Shown: positions 53,741-64,000 of the stretch, piece after piece | Layout: each line of letters starts with the position of its first letter | Numbering within the stretch: the first letter of the stretch is position 1 | From: Undaria pinnatifida | Taxonomy: Eukaryota; Sar; Phaeophyceae; Laminariales; Alariaceae | NCBI GenBank assembly: GCA_012845835.1 | Contig: JABAKD010000001.1 | Location: forward strand, 13,383,184-13,447,183 | DNA length: 64,000 nucleotides | Direction: 5' to 3' | The notes under the pieces: generated by a model | Database searches by the model: none | What the model was told of the DNA's origin: nothing | What the model saw: only the letters and a program-made list of their open reading frames with translations | Position numbers and translations under genes: made by a program

Positions 53741-54300
53741 ATTATATCACCTGGTATGATTTGCGGGGTGACAACATCGCAAAGAAAGGCCACTGGCGCC
53801 TTTGCCGGTTGTGCCCGACAAGTTGTACCAGATAAATTACCAAATATAGTCAACTTTATAGGCTAGACTAGAGGTTGTTGAGCTGTTTCTGTGTTTTGCG
53901 CATTTTTTTTTATTTTGCCAAATCGCGAGAGAGACTGTTCGTCAGTAGCCTTTGCGATGTTCTCACCCCACAAATCATATCAGATAAAGTGAGAAGAGAA
54001 AAAATCGATGTATGTATGCATGAGGTGGTCCGCGCATTTTTCAACAATTAATTTCCAAAACGTGCGGCGAAGCCGCGCTCGGGGCGGAGCCCTAGCCTGG
54101 GTTAGTAATGGGGTTAGGGTTAGGGTTAGGGTGGGTCGACGCCCGATCGCGATTTGTTAAGAGAAAAAAGCACAAAAGCACAAAAGCAGCTCTAAAACCT
54201 CTAGACTACGAAGTTAAATGCATCTGTTACTTTATCTGGTACAATTTGTGGGACAAAGCCGGTGAAGGCGCCTCAGAGACATCGCCAATGCTACTGACCG
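53740..54300. repeat. Cluster of four inverted copies of a motif of about 40 bp
   Basis: The motif (TATCTGGTACAATTTGTGGG and GACAAAGCCGGTGAAGGCGC in the last copy) occurs forward at 53745-53787 and 54230-54290, and reversed at 53803-53850 and 53948-53990. Pairs can fold on each other. It is likely a fold-back element or nested MITEs. Confidence 0.7.
54107..54134 (+). repeat. Interstitial telomere-like repeat (TTAGGG)
   Basis: GGGGTTAGGGTTAGGGTTAG then GGTGGG, about three and a half perfect units, with no sign of a chromosome end. Confidence 0.85.
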
Positions 54301-54782
54301 TTTTCGCCAGCGGGTAAGGAGGTCCATTTTGATGGACCAGCCTTAGGACCCTGTATACTCCACTCTTAACGACTACCAGTTACTAGTATACATTTTTGAT
54401 GGCCGTCATACTTTTAATTCTGGATAGTTTTCGGTGGACAATAAACAAAACCTGTTTTTTTTTTGTTGGAGGAGGAGCGGACGAACGCCAGCGCGCGCTG
54501 AAAGCACAAAAAAACACCAAAAAAAGCACAAGCAAGCGCGACTAAAACACGCGCGATCGAGGGCAACCAATCATGAGCGAAGCTGTTGGTGATGGTAATG
54601 ACATGAATGGTGGTCGTGATGGCACCCGCAGTGTTGCCATGGGAGTAATTTCGTCCGATGCGGTGGGTCCTTCCGCCGGAGGTGGTTCTGCCGAAGGTGG
54701 CGGCGGTGCTGCAACGAGAGTCGACCTGTCTGCCTGTTTCATTTAAAAGCAAAAAAGACACTCCATCCAAATGACATTATTA

Positions 54783-55118
54783 TGTGAGATCGAAGATTTC
54801 GTCGAAACTCATCTTTGCAAGCGGCGTGTGTTACTCCGATCGCAGGTATTACTGGGTGTGTGTCCTCGTGAAGGATATAGGTCGGCGACCCCCCTTGGAA
54901 CTACAGTGTAGCTTGTACCAGGGTCAACAGGATGCTGTTAGTCTGTGCGGGGAAACTATAATACACGTTTTTGAGGAGGAGGACAACATCTGACAGCTGT
55001 GGTGGAAGGAAATGCATCGTCAGTTTTTCAAGTGTATGCTGTAAGTCGTACAACCAGTGAGGGGAGGGCGGAGTGTTCCAAGGGGTGGGTGGGGGGGGGG
55101 GTGGGGGGGGGGGAGGGA
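54783..55118 (+). repeat. Dispersed repeat family R, copy 4 (longest uninterrupted)
   Basis: TGTGAGATCGAAGATTTCGT to GTCGTACAACCAGTGAGGGG and a G-run. It gives the uninterrupted order of the family: 5' block, GGTCGGCGACC, ACTACAGTGTAGC, GGTCAACAGG, GAGGAGGACAACATCTGACA. Confidence 0.8.
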
Positions 55119-55133
55119 GGGGGGGGAGGGGGT
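55079..55133 (+). repeat. Long G-rich run
   Basis: About 50 bases of G with single T or A breaks at the 3' end of an R copy; strong G-quadruplex potential. Confidence 0.9.
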
Positions 55134-55284
55134 TGTATTATGTACACTAGGCTTGATAATACTCCGAGTATGAGGTTTGAAAGCAATGGACCAACGATTG
55201 ATATTCGTTGTTTCTCGGATGTTTAGACCTACGTTGTGACGTGGGCATGCCACGGGCTGTAAAAATGCAAAAAAACGGTGTCCA

Positions 55285-55535
55285 TTACCGTGCTGGTGGC
55301 CGGTTCCTGTACCAATGAGTACCAAGCTGGCCAGTTACCATCCAAACGTTGCCGTGTATTGCCGTGGTAGCCGGTTGCTGTAACGATGAGTACGAAGGTG
55401 GCCAGTTACCACGCAAACAGTACCTGTCAAAATATCAAAAATTCGCCGTGGTGGCCGGTTCCTGTACCCAGTGGGTACCAAGGTGTGGCCAGTTACCACC
55501 CACTAGTTGCCGTCCATTACCGTGGTCTCTGGGTT
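55285..55535 (+). repeat. Tandem repeat of about 75-85 bp, three diverged copies
   Basis: Each copy has GGCCGGTTCCTGTACC, GAGTACCAAGGTGGCCAGTT and TGCCGTCCATTACCGTGGT-like parts, starting near 55290, 55366 and 55452. Confidence 0.75.
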
Positions 55536-55559
55536 CCGCGGTAAACGATGCCAACCAAA

Positions 55560-56220
55560 AAAAAGGATTATCGGAGTGAGCCCCATTCCATGAACAAATA
55601 GAATAAATTGTCAGGTTCTTCCCGAAATAAATGTTTTTTCCTCGGGAAAAATCGAAACTTTCGGGTAAAACCGAAACAATACCTTCGTTCGGAACGGCCC
55701 TAACCGTAGCATACAAGGCCCCAAATTTATTTAACTCACGATAATTCAAGACATGTTTACGTGCATCGTTTTCAGACGTCGAAGCAAACAAAATCGTTTT
55801 ATTTGGACTTTCAATTCCCCTTCACGATTGGGGACAGAGTGTGGTAGGCCGGTAGACCGTAGGGTATGAATGGGGGGTATACCACATAAATGTCGCTGCA
55901 CTTTGCAGGCACATTGCCCATATTTCCGCGGAAATTAAGTTGGCAGGCAAAGAAAAGATGAATGATGAGTAGGCGGAGCATTAAAATAAATGCGAAATCT
56001 ACTCTGACCACGCCTTCGTAGTACCGCTATTTACCAGTACATAAGAACCACTTCGTTTTTATTATTGAGATATGGTGTTTCTTGTATTTCCGAACAAAGT
56101 GGTATACGTTTACTGGCAGTCCACAAAGCAATAGAAGTTAGCCCACAAGCAAGAGAGTTGATGTACTAGTCGCTGTCTGCCATGCGTGATTCGTGCCTTT
56201 TTTTGTTCTAAAAATTATAA
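55560..56220. other. No gene recognised
   Basis: AT-rich, with only short unrelated frames. Confidence 0.5.
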
Positions 56221-56234
56221 TACACTCCAGCTGT

Positions 56235-56440
56235 GAGATCGAAGATTTTGTCGAAACTCATCTTTGCAAGCTGTGTGTGATACTCCGATCGCGCGTATTA
56301 CGAGTTGTGTGTCCTCATTAACGATATAGATCGGCGACTCCCCTTGCAGCTACAGTGTAGCTATCAGGGTCAACAGGGTGATGCTAGGCAGTCTGTGCGC
56401 GGAAACAATAAACCCGTTCCTGTGCGTCTCTTATGTGTGA
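56235..56440 (+). repeat. Dispersed repeat family R, copy 5
   Basis: It is preceded by TACACTCCAGC. TGTGAGATCGAAGATTTTGT, GATATAGATCGGCGACTCC, then GGGTCAACAGGGTGATGCTA. Confidence 0.8.
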
Positions 56441-56625
56441 GTTGTGTCGCCGGAAAGAACCACGATGACATGTATGTATATCGGTCTCAGCCTGTAAAAA
56501 TATTGAAATCACTTATCGAAGCTCACTGCGAAAAAAGGACAGTCGCTTGAAAATACGTTTCCTTGCGGTGGTCAAAGTTGATTGGTAAACGTCATACTAC
56601 AAATTAAATTGTGAAAATAAAAATA

Positions 56626-56750
56626 CACTCCAGCTGTGATATCGGAGATTATGTCGAAACTCATCTTCGCAAGCTGTGTGTGCTACTCCGATCGCGCGTG
56701 TTACAAGTTGTGTGTCCTCGTTAAGGATATACTATTAGGTCGGTGACCTA
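56626..56750 (+). repeat. Dispersed repeat family R, copy 6 (5' end only)
   Basis: TACACTCCAGCTGTGATATC to CTCGTTAAGGATATACTATT. It shows the empty TTAA site used by the mini-element at 52476. Confidence 0.8.
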
Positions 56751-57009
56751 TTAAATTCAATTACATGCCTGACATCCTGGTTTCCGCTATACGGCCGGTT
56801 GATATGTATGTACTGACTGCGCCGGCTACTTTTTATCGCAGTACGCCAGACGCCCCGCTACTCTGTAAAAAACCCGCGAATGCTACCGCTCGAGTTGGGC
56901 CTGCGGTTCATCTCCACATACATACATACATACAATACACACATACATGGATCAGAGGTGTCATCATAGTGTGCAAAAACAAACTCCAAATAAATGAACA
57001 AACTGCTGA

Positions 57010-57240
57010 GAGCGCTGCTGCAGCGTGAGCTTGGGGCGCAATGCGATGCAAGTCGACGAGGGAAGACAGGCAGGGATGAAGTGCTCTCGCGACAACAATG
57101 AATTCGCGTACCACACACAGTAAGGAGGGGAAGAAGAGCCGGCATAGTGACCTCGGATTATAGATACGACTCGGGGGGAAAAAGAGATAAATAAATTTTG
57201 CGCGAAGACAACAGGTAGGTGGGATAAGCAAAAAATAAAG
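57010..57240 (+). repeat. tRNA-derived SINE-like repeat, family S2 (copy d, body)
   Basis: CTGCTGAGAGCGCTGC, GATGCAAGTCGACGAGGGAA and CTCTCGCGACAACAATG match the other S2 copies. The head is lost or unrecognised. The tail is A-rich. Confidence 0.55.
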
Positions 57241-57489
57241 AACTGAAATTTCAACTAATAATAATAATGTAAAAATCGTTGACGGAGCAACACCTAAAGT
57301 TTACGGTCGGAACGTTCCAAAATGGTCCGCGGGCGTTTGCGGAAGGCGGTAACATTTTGAGGGTTTTGTCAAGACGGAAAACTTCTGCCCTTAACCAACT
57401 TCCGCCAATCAAAAAAGGCTAAAACCTATTGGCTGTAGGTTCTTATTATCAGTAAGGACATATTATTTCTCACTGCCATCGTCAATACT

Positions 57490-58045
57490 TTTTTTTCACA
57501 TTTATTTCTCATTTCCAGCTGCTGGACAAGCCATGGCCACAGGTGTCGCCCATTCTTCCCGCCGGTCCTCGGCTGCATTTGTTGTCGCGCATAGCGTTCA
57601 GCAATCTCACTGCTCGTCGATTTCTCATCGAGTGCTGCCGCTAACGTACGCCCTCGCGCTCTCCGCGAGACGCGTGTTATGATAGAGGTGCACCACTTTT
57701 TTAAGAGGATATACTCAACTTTGAAAGGTTAATATGTCTCCCAAAAACTGATTTATTTGGAGGAAAACCAAACTGGTGCCGGATGAAGAACCCCATGTCC
57801 TAGGTACACGACGAAATTCTGCAACAAAAAAAGTGTCGCGTAATTCCGACAATTTGTGGTTAAGGAGCCCGGTCATCCAGAAACCATTTCAGACGAAAAG
57901 TGCTACATACAGTATACTGCTTCTATCGCATCACGCGTCGCGAATCAGTTTGTGCGCAAGGAATAGTCCTTACGAATTTATACGAGTATGCACCCCGGGG
58001 GGCTAGAACTCACGAAACTGACCCATACCAGGCTCAAGCATAATG
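57490..58045 (-). repeat. tRNA-derived SINE-like repeat, family S1 (copy c), split by a MITE
   Basis: On the minus strand the head (CCTGGTATGGGTCAGTTTCG, GAGTTCTAGCC) lies at 58045-57945 and the body (CGATGAGAAATCGACGAGCA, GACACCTGTGGCCATGGCTT) at 57665-57510. MITE M copy 8 sits between them. Confidence 0.7.
57669..57939 (-). mobile_element. MITE family M, copy 8
   Basis: 271 bp, ends GACGCGTG and CACGCGTC, with a perfect 4-bp duplication GCGA at 57665-57668 and 57940-57943. Inserted in an S1 SINE, it proves mobility of the family. Confidence 0.9.
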
Positions 58046-58059
58046 ACCTTATTCACAGC

Positions 58060-60685
58060 CGGTGCGGCCGACTTCGTCCATAAGAGGGGGGGCACGGCAA
58101 CAAGAATAGTCTTTCCTTGGTAGAATGGATGAACCATAAAATACACGTGAGAGGAGCTAAGACGACAGGCTGAATACTAGCTCGATGGTTGTGGTTCAGA
58201 TATGCGCCACAAACCACCTATATACGTACTATCAGGTAAGAGCTAAAGCTCCACTCTGACTCTTAGCCCCTTAGCTGGGATACGTGTTTATCTAGTAGTA
58301 CCAGATCCGTGCGCTGCGTATCGAACATTCCGTTTAGTACATGCTGCTGCCGGGTTTGGGACCACTGCTATGACCTCTTTGTTCCTTCATCCTGCCAGCT
58401 TGTATAACATATCTGCATTTAATGATTGGGTTGTAGGCTTGGCACCAAACACTTGCTAGTGCACAGGAGCAGTTACATCAAACGAAGCGCCGCAGGGCAT
58501 TCAAAGATACAGCATGCCACAACAACCACAAGACTTTTCCAAGAAGTAAGTTAGGCGTAAAGTTAAAGTTATGTGATACAATTTGCCCAAACTCTGAATG
58601 ATAGCCAATTTACCGAAGTGGGAATTACCGGGGAGGGGGGGGGGAATATTGACAGTGTGATGTCGCCTACATTAATACTGTACTGCTGCCCAACTCTGAT
58701 GAGTATGCCGGTTTCTTCGCATTACACTTCTTAGACGATACGACTACGAGTACTTTTCATGCGACGTCGGATTTATGAATTCCCGGGTGTACATTGCGGT
58801 GCACGTGCACTGAACACCCGATGTCTGGGGGGGGCAAGACCTATTATGCTTCTACGTCGTAGTAGAAACGAAGTACCAGTACTGTTCTAAGTAGGAGAGA
58901 GTGGGCTCGTGCTAAAAAAGAATACAAAACAGGAACGACAACGGGCAAGCCCTACAGCCTTAATTAAAGCCAGACAAGTCCTATTGACCATACCGTTCCA
59001 ATGGAGATGCACAAGTCCTACCGTTTAAAATATGAGCGCAAACATCGCATCGTTATTCCTCGTATACACGAAGGGTGGTAATGAGAGCGTGACAGACGGG
59101 CGTTCATCTGGTCACACTCCTAACTGCACTACGCCACTCCGTTGGCGGTTCTTGTATTGAGTCGTCCTACGATAGACCCCCCAAGATTTCTTTCACGAAA
59201 TTGCCAGTATTGAAACCAGCTTTCGGGCGTATCTCCTGAAATACAGTGACGCTTGCCATCCCGACGGTCATCGTTCGATATTGTTATGCAAGCAAGAAAT
59301 TATGTGATTACGTCTTCATACCACTCTTCCTCGTGCCGAGAAGTCATCAAGTCATCAAACCTTCGTTAAAGAAAATCGCGGGTTTTGGGGGGGGTTATCG
59401 TCTAATCAGTCTATTGTTGTCATGCATGCGTTCTCGTGCTCAACCTTGGTATCTACAGCGGCAATAAAAACATGTACAAATATGTTGGCGGTGGCACGAG
59501 AGCGTCCGAAGGTTCCGATTTAGACCAGGGTTTGAGTTGTCTTTATGATAGCTCGAGCTGAGGTCCACCTCTCGGCGCGCTGTTTTCTGGAGGTTCCTCA
59601 GCTTGCTCGACTCTCCCGACCCTGCGTCGGTCGTGCTCGCGTCGTGTCGTGGTGGGCTGCGCAAACATCACGGTTTTGCAACTTTTCCGTTCCAAAATTT
59701 CAAGTGTGGGGTCGTACCTCTAAAAGCACTAAATTTGCCTTCTGAACAAAATGGAAGTTGCAGCAGTAGTAGTAATAATAGTTATTGGCGTATGTGACGA
59801 TACGGCCTGGCGTGGTCGCAGGGGCTGGCTCTGGCAACAACTAAGCTGGCCGAAGGAGCGTGCAAAATACACAAAGCAGAAAGATTTTGATGTTTTAACG
59901 GGCGCTTTCGGCCAAAAAATGAAACACTTGGAAACAATGGACTGCTGTGTCCAGAGTTCAGGGGACACCGAAGACTGATGAGGGAGAATAGAAGGACGAG
60001 AGAAGAGTGAGGAGCGAATAGGCTGGGGCCACCTGCATAATCCGTTTCACCGTCCAAAGTGCTACTTCTTGCAGAAGCCTCTGACTTCGATCACTCGACT
60101 ACCTCGTACGATACGATCTTCTCCAACTGTTTCAGCAGCAGTCGAACAGGTGGTAATCTCGCCGCCTTTCTAGAACATCTTCTCCATGAAAGTTCCGTTT
60201 CAGCTGTAGCGCTCATGTGTTACTTTCTAGTTCTGCTACGCCTACGAGTACAGCAATGAACCAATCAACGTTATTGAACATTGCCGTGATTGGTGTTAGT
60301 CTGAAACCCCTATCCTTAATACTCCCCCACGATGGAAGTGGCATATCAAATCTTCAATCAGCAGCATGTTCCAGGCAAAACCAATCTACACACCAATCAG
60401 AGATACGATGCAGGTCATTTACCACTGAGGTGTAATGAAAAGTTGCTCATGCATTTGTAAGACTCGAATTTTCCGCGCGCTGTGTTTTCCAACCGAATCA
60501 AAACCTAACGCTTACACAATGACAGATATAGGAGCTGTGAATCTAATCACGCAACCATTAGTGCAACTGGTTTCATATTGTGTCTAGATTCCAAGACTGA
60601 GGACACTGAACAAGTTGCAACTCAACAAATCTACGGTTGTTGCTCGCGCGACTCAAACAGTCAACACACCATGAACTTCGGTGAC
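58060..60685. other. No gene recognised
   Basis: Scattered frames under 80 codons, no motif, no clear repeat apart from a short G-run at 58632. The sequence directly left of 60690 is where the reverse transcriptase of the right-hand copia element should start, but none is seen. Confidence 0.5.
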
Positions 60686-60689
60686 TAAC

Positions 60690-61430
60690 TCGAGTGCACT
60701 AAAAATTCGCCATTCCCAACGGAATTGTCCTACGGACCAAAACACGATAACTACGGAACCCGCTTCCCCATTCTTCGATGCCAGTCCTCTTGACGAGTTG
60801 ATCGCCCAACATAGCAAAAACTAGTCGCCATGAGCTCTCCTCACAGAAAAGGAGGATGTCCACCGCCAACAAGCCTGGAGCGAACCGTTCTGCACAACGT
60901 ATGTCCGACGCGTTCCAATACACCGGTCTGCTGCGGTGTGTTGGTGAGGTGGAATTCCTAGGCGATGCCTGATCCTAGGCCATAATCCTTGAACTCGTCG
61001 CCTGTGATTTTCCCTCTCTTGTCGGCACGCCTTCTGATGATGCGTTTTCCGAGAGGTACCACGGTTGAGGTGACGAACAGCTGAAGCGAGGCAAGGGCTT
61101 CATCTTTGCTGCAGAGAAGGTAGGCTGCGGTCCACTTGGTGAACTGGTCGGTGATCTTGCTGATGAACTTGTGTCTACCACGAGCGGTCGGTTTGAAAGG
61201 GTCCATGAGATCTCCGATCACCAGCTGAAAGGGCGCATTAATGCCGTCGTAGTTAACTGTCTTGGGGTGAGCCAGCTAGTGGTTTTTCCCCACCGTACAG
61301 ACGTCGCAGTCCGCAATAGAACCGTCAAATGCGACCCCATTGCTGCTCTTCCTGTTCAGGAGCTCCAGGGTGCGCTTAACGAGGTGGCCCAGCCGCCGGT
61401 GCCACACTTGGGCATTAGTCACCGCATTCA
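60690..61430 (-). pseudogene. Copia integrase (zinc finger and catalytic core)
   Basis: The zinc finger region reads WHRRLGHLVKRTLELLNRKS and later CDVCTVGKNH (HHCC). The core has GDLMDPFKPTARGRHKFISK (first Asp), RRRADKRGKITGDEF (second Asp in a changed RTDNGGEF block) and TPQQTGVLERVGHTL (the Glu). In-frame stops occur after GKNH, after GLGSGIA and in GGGHPPFL. This domain is what both nested copia elements at 2-16 kb have lost. Confidence 0.85.
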
Positions 61431-61860
61431 TCGCCATCTACTTTCCTGCGTATCATCCGCACTGCGGTCTAGCTTCAAGGAGTATAGATCGTCATCCTCT
61501 CCGCGAAGTGGCATGGTAATTTCTCCCGCCCCCAGCCTGTGTTTGTTGGCATCGAAAATCGAAACGATGCCCTTTCTCGCTTCATTTTTTACAGAGAAAA
61601 GATTGCGCCCAATACCGGGCACAATTAGGATTGCGATCCGCGCGAGGTGCTGTTCTCCTTTGTCATCCGTGATGATGCTTTGTAAGACACCCTCCGCTGT
61701 GCCGTCCAGCAGAGGTCCTCCGGCCGTAAGAATCGTGCGAGGCGTACTGAGAGAGGTGTAGTCCTGTAAATGATGCTTGAGAACGGGGATGATGGTATCG
61801 TGGAAATAGTGGCCTGAGGTTCCGTTGTCGACTAGAACGGTAAAACATTAGCGCTCTTGT
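61428..61860 (-). pseudogene. Copia aspartic protease
   Basis: VLVDNGTSGHYFHDTIIPVL contains the active-site loop, with Asn in place of the usual Ser or Thr after Asp. ILTAGGPLLDGTAEGVL, then GIGRNLFSVKNEARKGIVS and LRGEDDDLYSLKL follow, typical of the protease to integrase junction. It ends at a stop near 61428. Confidence 0.82.
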
Positions 61861-63248
61861 GCGGTTTGCGCTCAATCTCCACCGGTTCTGGTTCCAACAG
61901 GACCATACCGCACAACGACCCACCCTCACCGTCTGTTCCCCCGTTCATGTAGGAGAAGTCCGACTTTTTCTGAACTCCAAAAGAGATAGCAGGCTTGGCG
62001 CGTTCCTTAAATGACCAACGACAACGATGCTGACGGTGAGCCGAATGGCCACGATTCCTCATTGTGGGTTTGGCTCCGCTGCAATTGCCGCTGTGGGATG
62101 TACGTCCGTCGCTGTGAACAAGATGTAGGGGCGTTTCGGCTGATCGTCCTCTTCTGGAAGATCGAAAGCGCTGCAGATTCCCTTTAGCCGCAAAGGCCCT
62201 GGTTGCAGCAGTGTGAGCGTTGCTGTCACAATTCTTGCGCCTCGTGGCGCGGCAGTCGGCGTCGCTATGGGAGGTCGTTTTGTGGTATGACCACCACACG
62301 GGACTTCGCTCGCTTGCACGGTTTCGTTGGTGCTGTCTTTGCGGGTGATTGTGTTGTCCTTCACGCTGCTGCGGCTGCTGTCCGTCATTCTCCTGCTGCT
62401 GCTTGACGCGCAAGTGGCATTTAATTGTGATGTGATCGACACGACCACCAAAGTGGCACTTGATGGCCTTGCGATCACGGGTCATTGCGCTCATAGCGGC
62501 ACCACGTGCCGCGATTTCCCAGGATGAATCAAAACGTAAGCGGGCCAGGTTACCTGCTGAAGAATATCGCCATCATGCAAAAGATTTTGGCAAGTCCAAA
62601 GTCTCTTCTCGCTAGGTGGACTTGGTGTATGGCCTTATATTCGGGTGGTAGAGCTCGCAGCAAAGCGCTCACATGCTGACGATCTGTGGGACCCTCTGGT
62701 GGGTTGCACGCGTTAACGCGATCTCGACAGCTATCCATTATATAAAGAAAATTGTCCTGGTCCTGGTCTAAACGCATTATTTTGTTGTTCATTTTTGAAT
62801 GCGCCGTGCAAATTGCTTCGCGCGAACCTTTAGCTTCTCATGCAGCGCTGTCCACGCCTGCGGCCCATCTCCTGCTCCATCCTCGTTTCTGGTGCCCTCG
62901 AATCTCCGTAGGACGAAGAAGGCTGAGCCGCCCGTCGGAAATAACAGTATGCTGAAGAGATCCTTGCTGGCGGCATCCCACGCGACACGGGCAGTGGCCT
63001 GACTCTCGTCGGTCGCCGGCGGTCGCTCTTTCCCCTGCATGATGTTAATTGGCTCTGCTGTAGATGGCACGATGTTTGGAACTCCATTCAAGAAGGTCGT
63101 CCGCCTTTTTGCCATCAAATTTTATGTTTGTTTCAAGACAACGTGAACGTTGTTCGCTGTTCCGTCCATGATAGTGGGTCCTCCCGCTCAGCAGTGAACG
63201 TGAAGGATTTCTAAATACCTTGCTGCTGTAAATGTGTGGGCTTCCCAA
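61832..63248 (-). pseudogene. Copia gag with zinc knuckle
   Basis: Pieces from 63248 downward include CLETNIKFDGKKADDLLEWS, AWTALHEKLKVRAKQFARRI, QDNFLYIMDSCRDRVNACNP and LLRALPPEYKAIHQVHLARR, a UBN2-type gag spread over at least two frames. Near 62460 a knuckle-like CHFGGRVDHITIKC has Gly in place of the second Cys. A second cluster ends TTSHSDADC. Confidence 0.8.
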
Positions 63249-63364
63249 AAGACACCCCGAATTTGCAAAACTCGGTCTGTGCTCTCTTGTACGGACGTAC
63301 TCTACCTGTGCCGTCTACGCTTCAGGTGGCGCGTCGTGGTCCTTTAACGTGCATTCCTTGTTCC

Positions 63365-63665
63365 TTCTATCTATGCTGAAGCTGGTGCGGGCCAACTGAA
63401 CGCCTCGAGTCTGTTCTCGACCCGTGTTCCAACGGCGCGCACTAACTATTATGCCGTCGATGCTGCAGCTGGTGCAAGCTCAAGTGAGCGTCGCCAGTCC
63501 GTTCTCGACCCGTGTTCGAATAACTGAAGTCCACTACGTGTGCCGTCGATGCTGCAGTTGGTGCAGGCTCAACACTGAACGTCTCGAGTCCTTTCTCGAC
63601 CCGTGGTTTGAGAACTGACGTGCACTACATGTGCCGTCGGTGCTGCAGCTGGTGGAGGGTCAACT
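63365..63665 (+). repeat. Tandem repeat of about 90 bp, 3.5 copies
   Basis: TGCCGTCGATGCTGCAGCTG begins units near 63453, 63541 and 63632, with a partial unit at 63372. Each contains GTTCTCGACCCGTGTTCGA-like text. The position upstream of gag parallels the 69-bp repeats at 15533-15742. Confidence 0.85.
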
Positions 63666-64000
63666 GAGCGTAATGCGATCTGCGATTTCTCAAGAAGTAC
63701 AGATATTACGCCACACCACTCAACCCGTGCAAGAAAAAGAAACGTCAAGTACAATGCCCCGATAGCGTTATCGGCGCGTAGATATGGTGATGTCCTTCCT
63801 GACAGCAGTTAACGATCGAGACGGCCTCGGTCACCAGTGCAACGTGTTCTGAATGTAGAAGATCAATCCATTTCAAGCCACTGTCGGAAATCTTGACTCG
63901 ACTCATTTTTTCAAACTTTGAAAGGTGGCAGTCCCGTTGCTGTTCCAGATTGAAGGTCCCCTCGGAGATGTCTCCTGGAAGACTCCTGCTGTGCGACGCC

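Larger units (their letters stand above)
60690..63250 (-). mobile_element. Copia (Ty1) element without reverse transcriptase, third copy
   Basis: The minus strand carries gag, zinc knuckle, protease and integrase in copia order, then stops. LTRs were not found: the 5' LTR may lie beyond 64000, and the 3' side appears truncated near 60690. Several stops and shifts show decay. Confidence 0.85.

Noticed and set aside
59800-59860. Another GST exon 3 copy
   Set aside because: A GGCGTATG string and weak similarity were seen, but the match fades within 25 bases.
59751-59978. 75-codon frame starting MEVAAVVV
   Set aside because: It looked membrane-like but has no homologue known to me, no context, and an equally long antisense frame.

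Overview
The window is eukaryotic nuclear DNA, very rich in repeats and poor in genes. The best clue to the organism is a split glutathione S-transferase gene whose six exons have clean GT/AG borders and large transposon-filled introns. It is combined with copia and chromodomain gypsy retrotransposons and short TTAGGG-type telomere-like tracts. Together these suggest a stramenopile, most likely a brown alga. That placement is an inference from gene style; no marker gene is present. I found no rRNA gene, no convincing tRNA gene and no prokaryotic feature.

Layout. 1-348 holds exon 1 of a GST paralogue (GST-1, minus strand) that leaves the window on the left. 541-1497 is a non-autonomous element with terminal inverted repeats. 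2041-16398 is an old minus-strand copia element with a GTCCG target-site duplication. It is split inside its reverse transcriptase by a young plus-strand copia element at 4993-12580, which has a CGTGA duplication and near-identical 503-bp LTRs. 16560-17216 is a pair of tRNA-derived SINE-like repeats. 18605-21438 is a minus-strand gypsy relic with 269-bp LTRs, a chromodomain C-terminus and an inverted reverse transcriptase fragment. 22-26 kb mixes MITEs, SINEs, a GGTATCCGG-rich repeat and a stray degenerate GST exon 3 at 23829-23950. 27186-28763 carries three tandem copies of the 5' part of an OTU-protease-like gene with its TATA-containing upstream region. 33.5-39 kb is C-rich decayed sequence with an 18-residue coding-like tandem repeat and a gypsy remnant.

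44957-52035 is a complete minus-strand sigma-type GST gene (GST-2, 212 codons by my splice model). Its introns hold at least three MITEs, a larger dispersed repeat and a telomere-like tract. 52.3-58 kb is a mosaic of the same repeat families, including an 82-bp piggyBac-like mini-element with TTAA duplications. 60690-63250 is a third copia element (minus), with gag, protease and integrase but no reverse transcriptase.

How the parts relate. The only apparently intact host gene is GST-2. GST-1 exon 1 and the stray exon 3 suggest a dispersed GST family. The retrotransposons are complementary defectives: the two nested copia elements lack the integrase catalytic core, while the right-hand one has it but lacks reverse transcriptase. 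The most unusual observations are a C-terminal extension of pol beyond RNase H in the old copia element, its primer-binding site matching a Met-tRNA anticodon arm, the MITE family with 4-bp target duplications, and the truncated OTU triplication.
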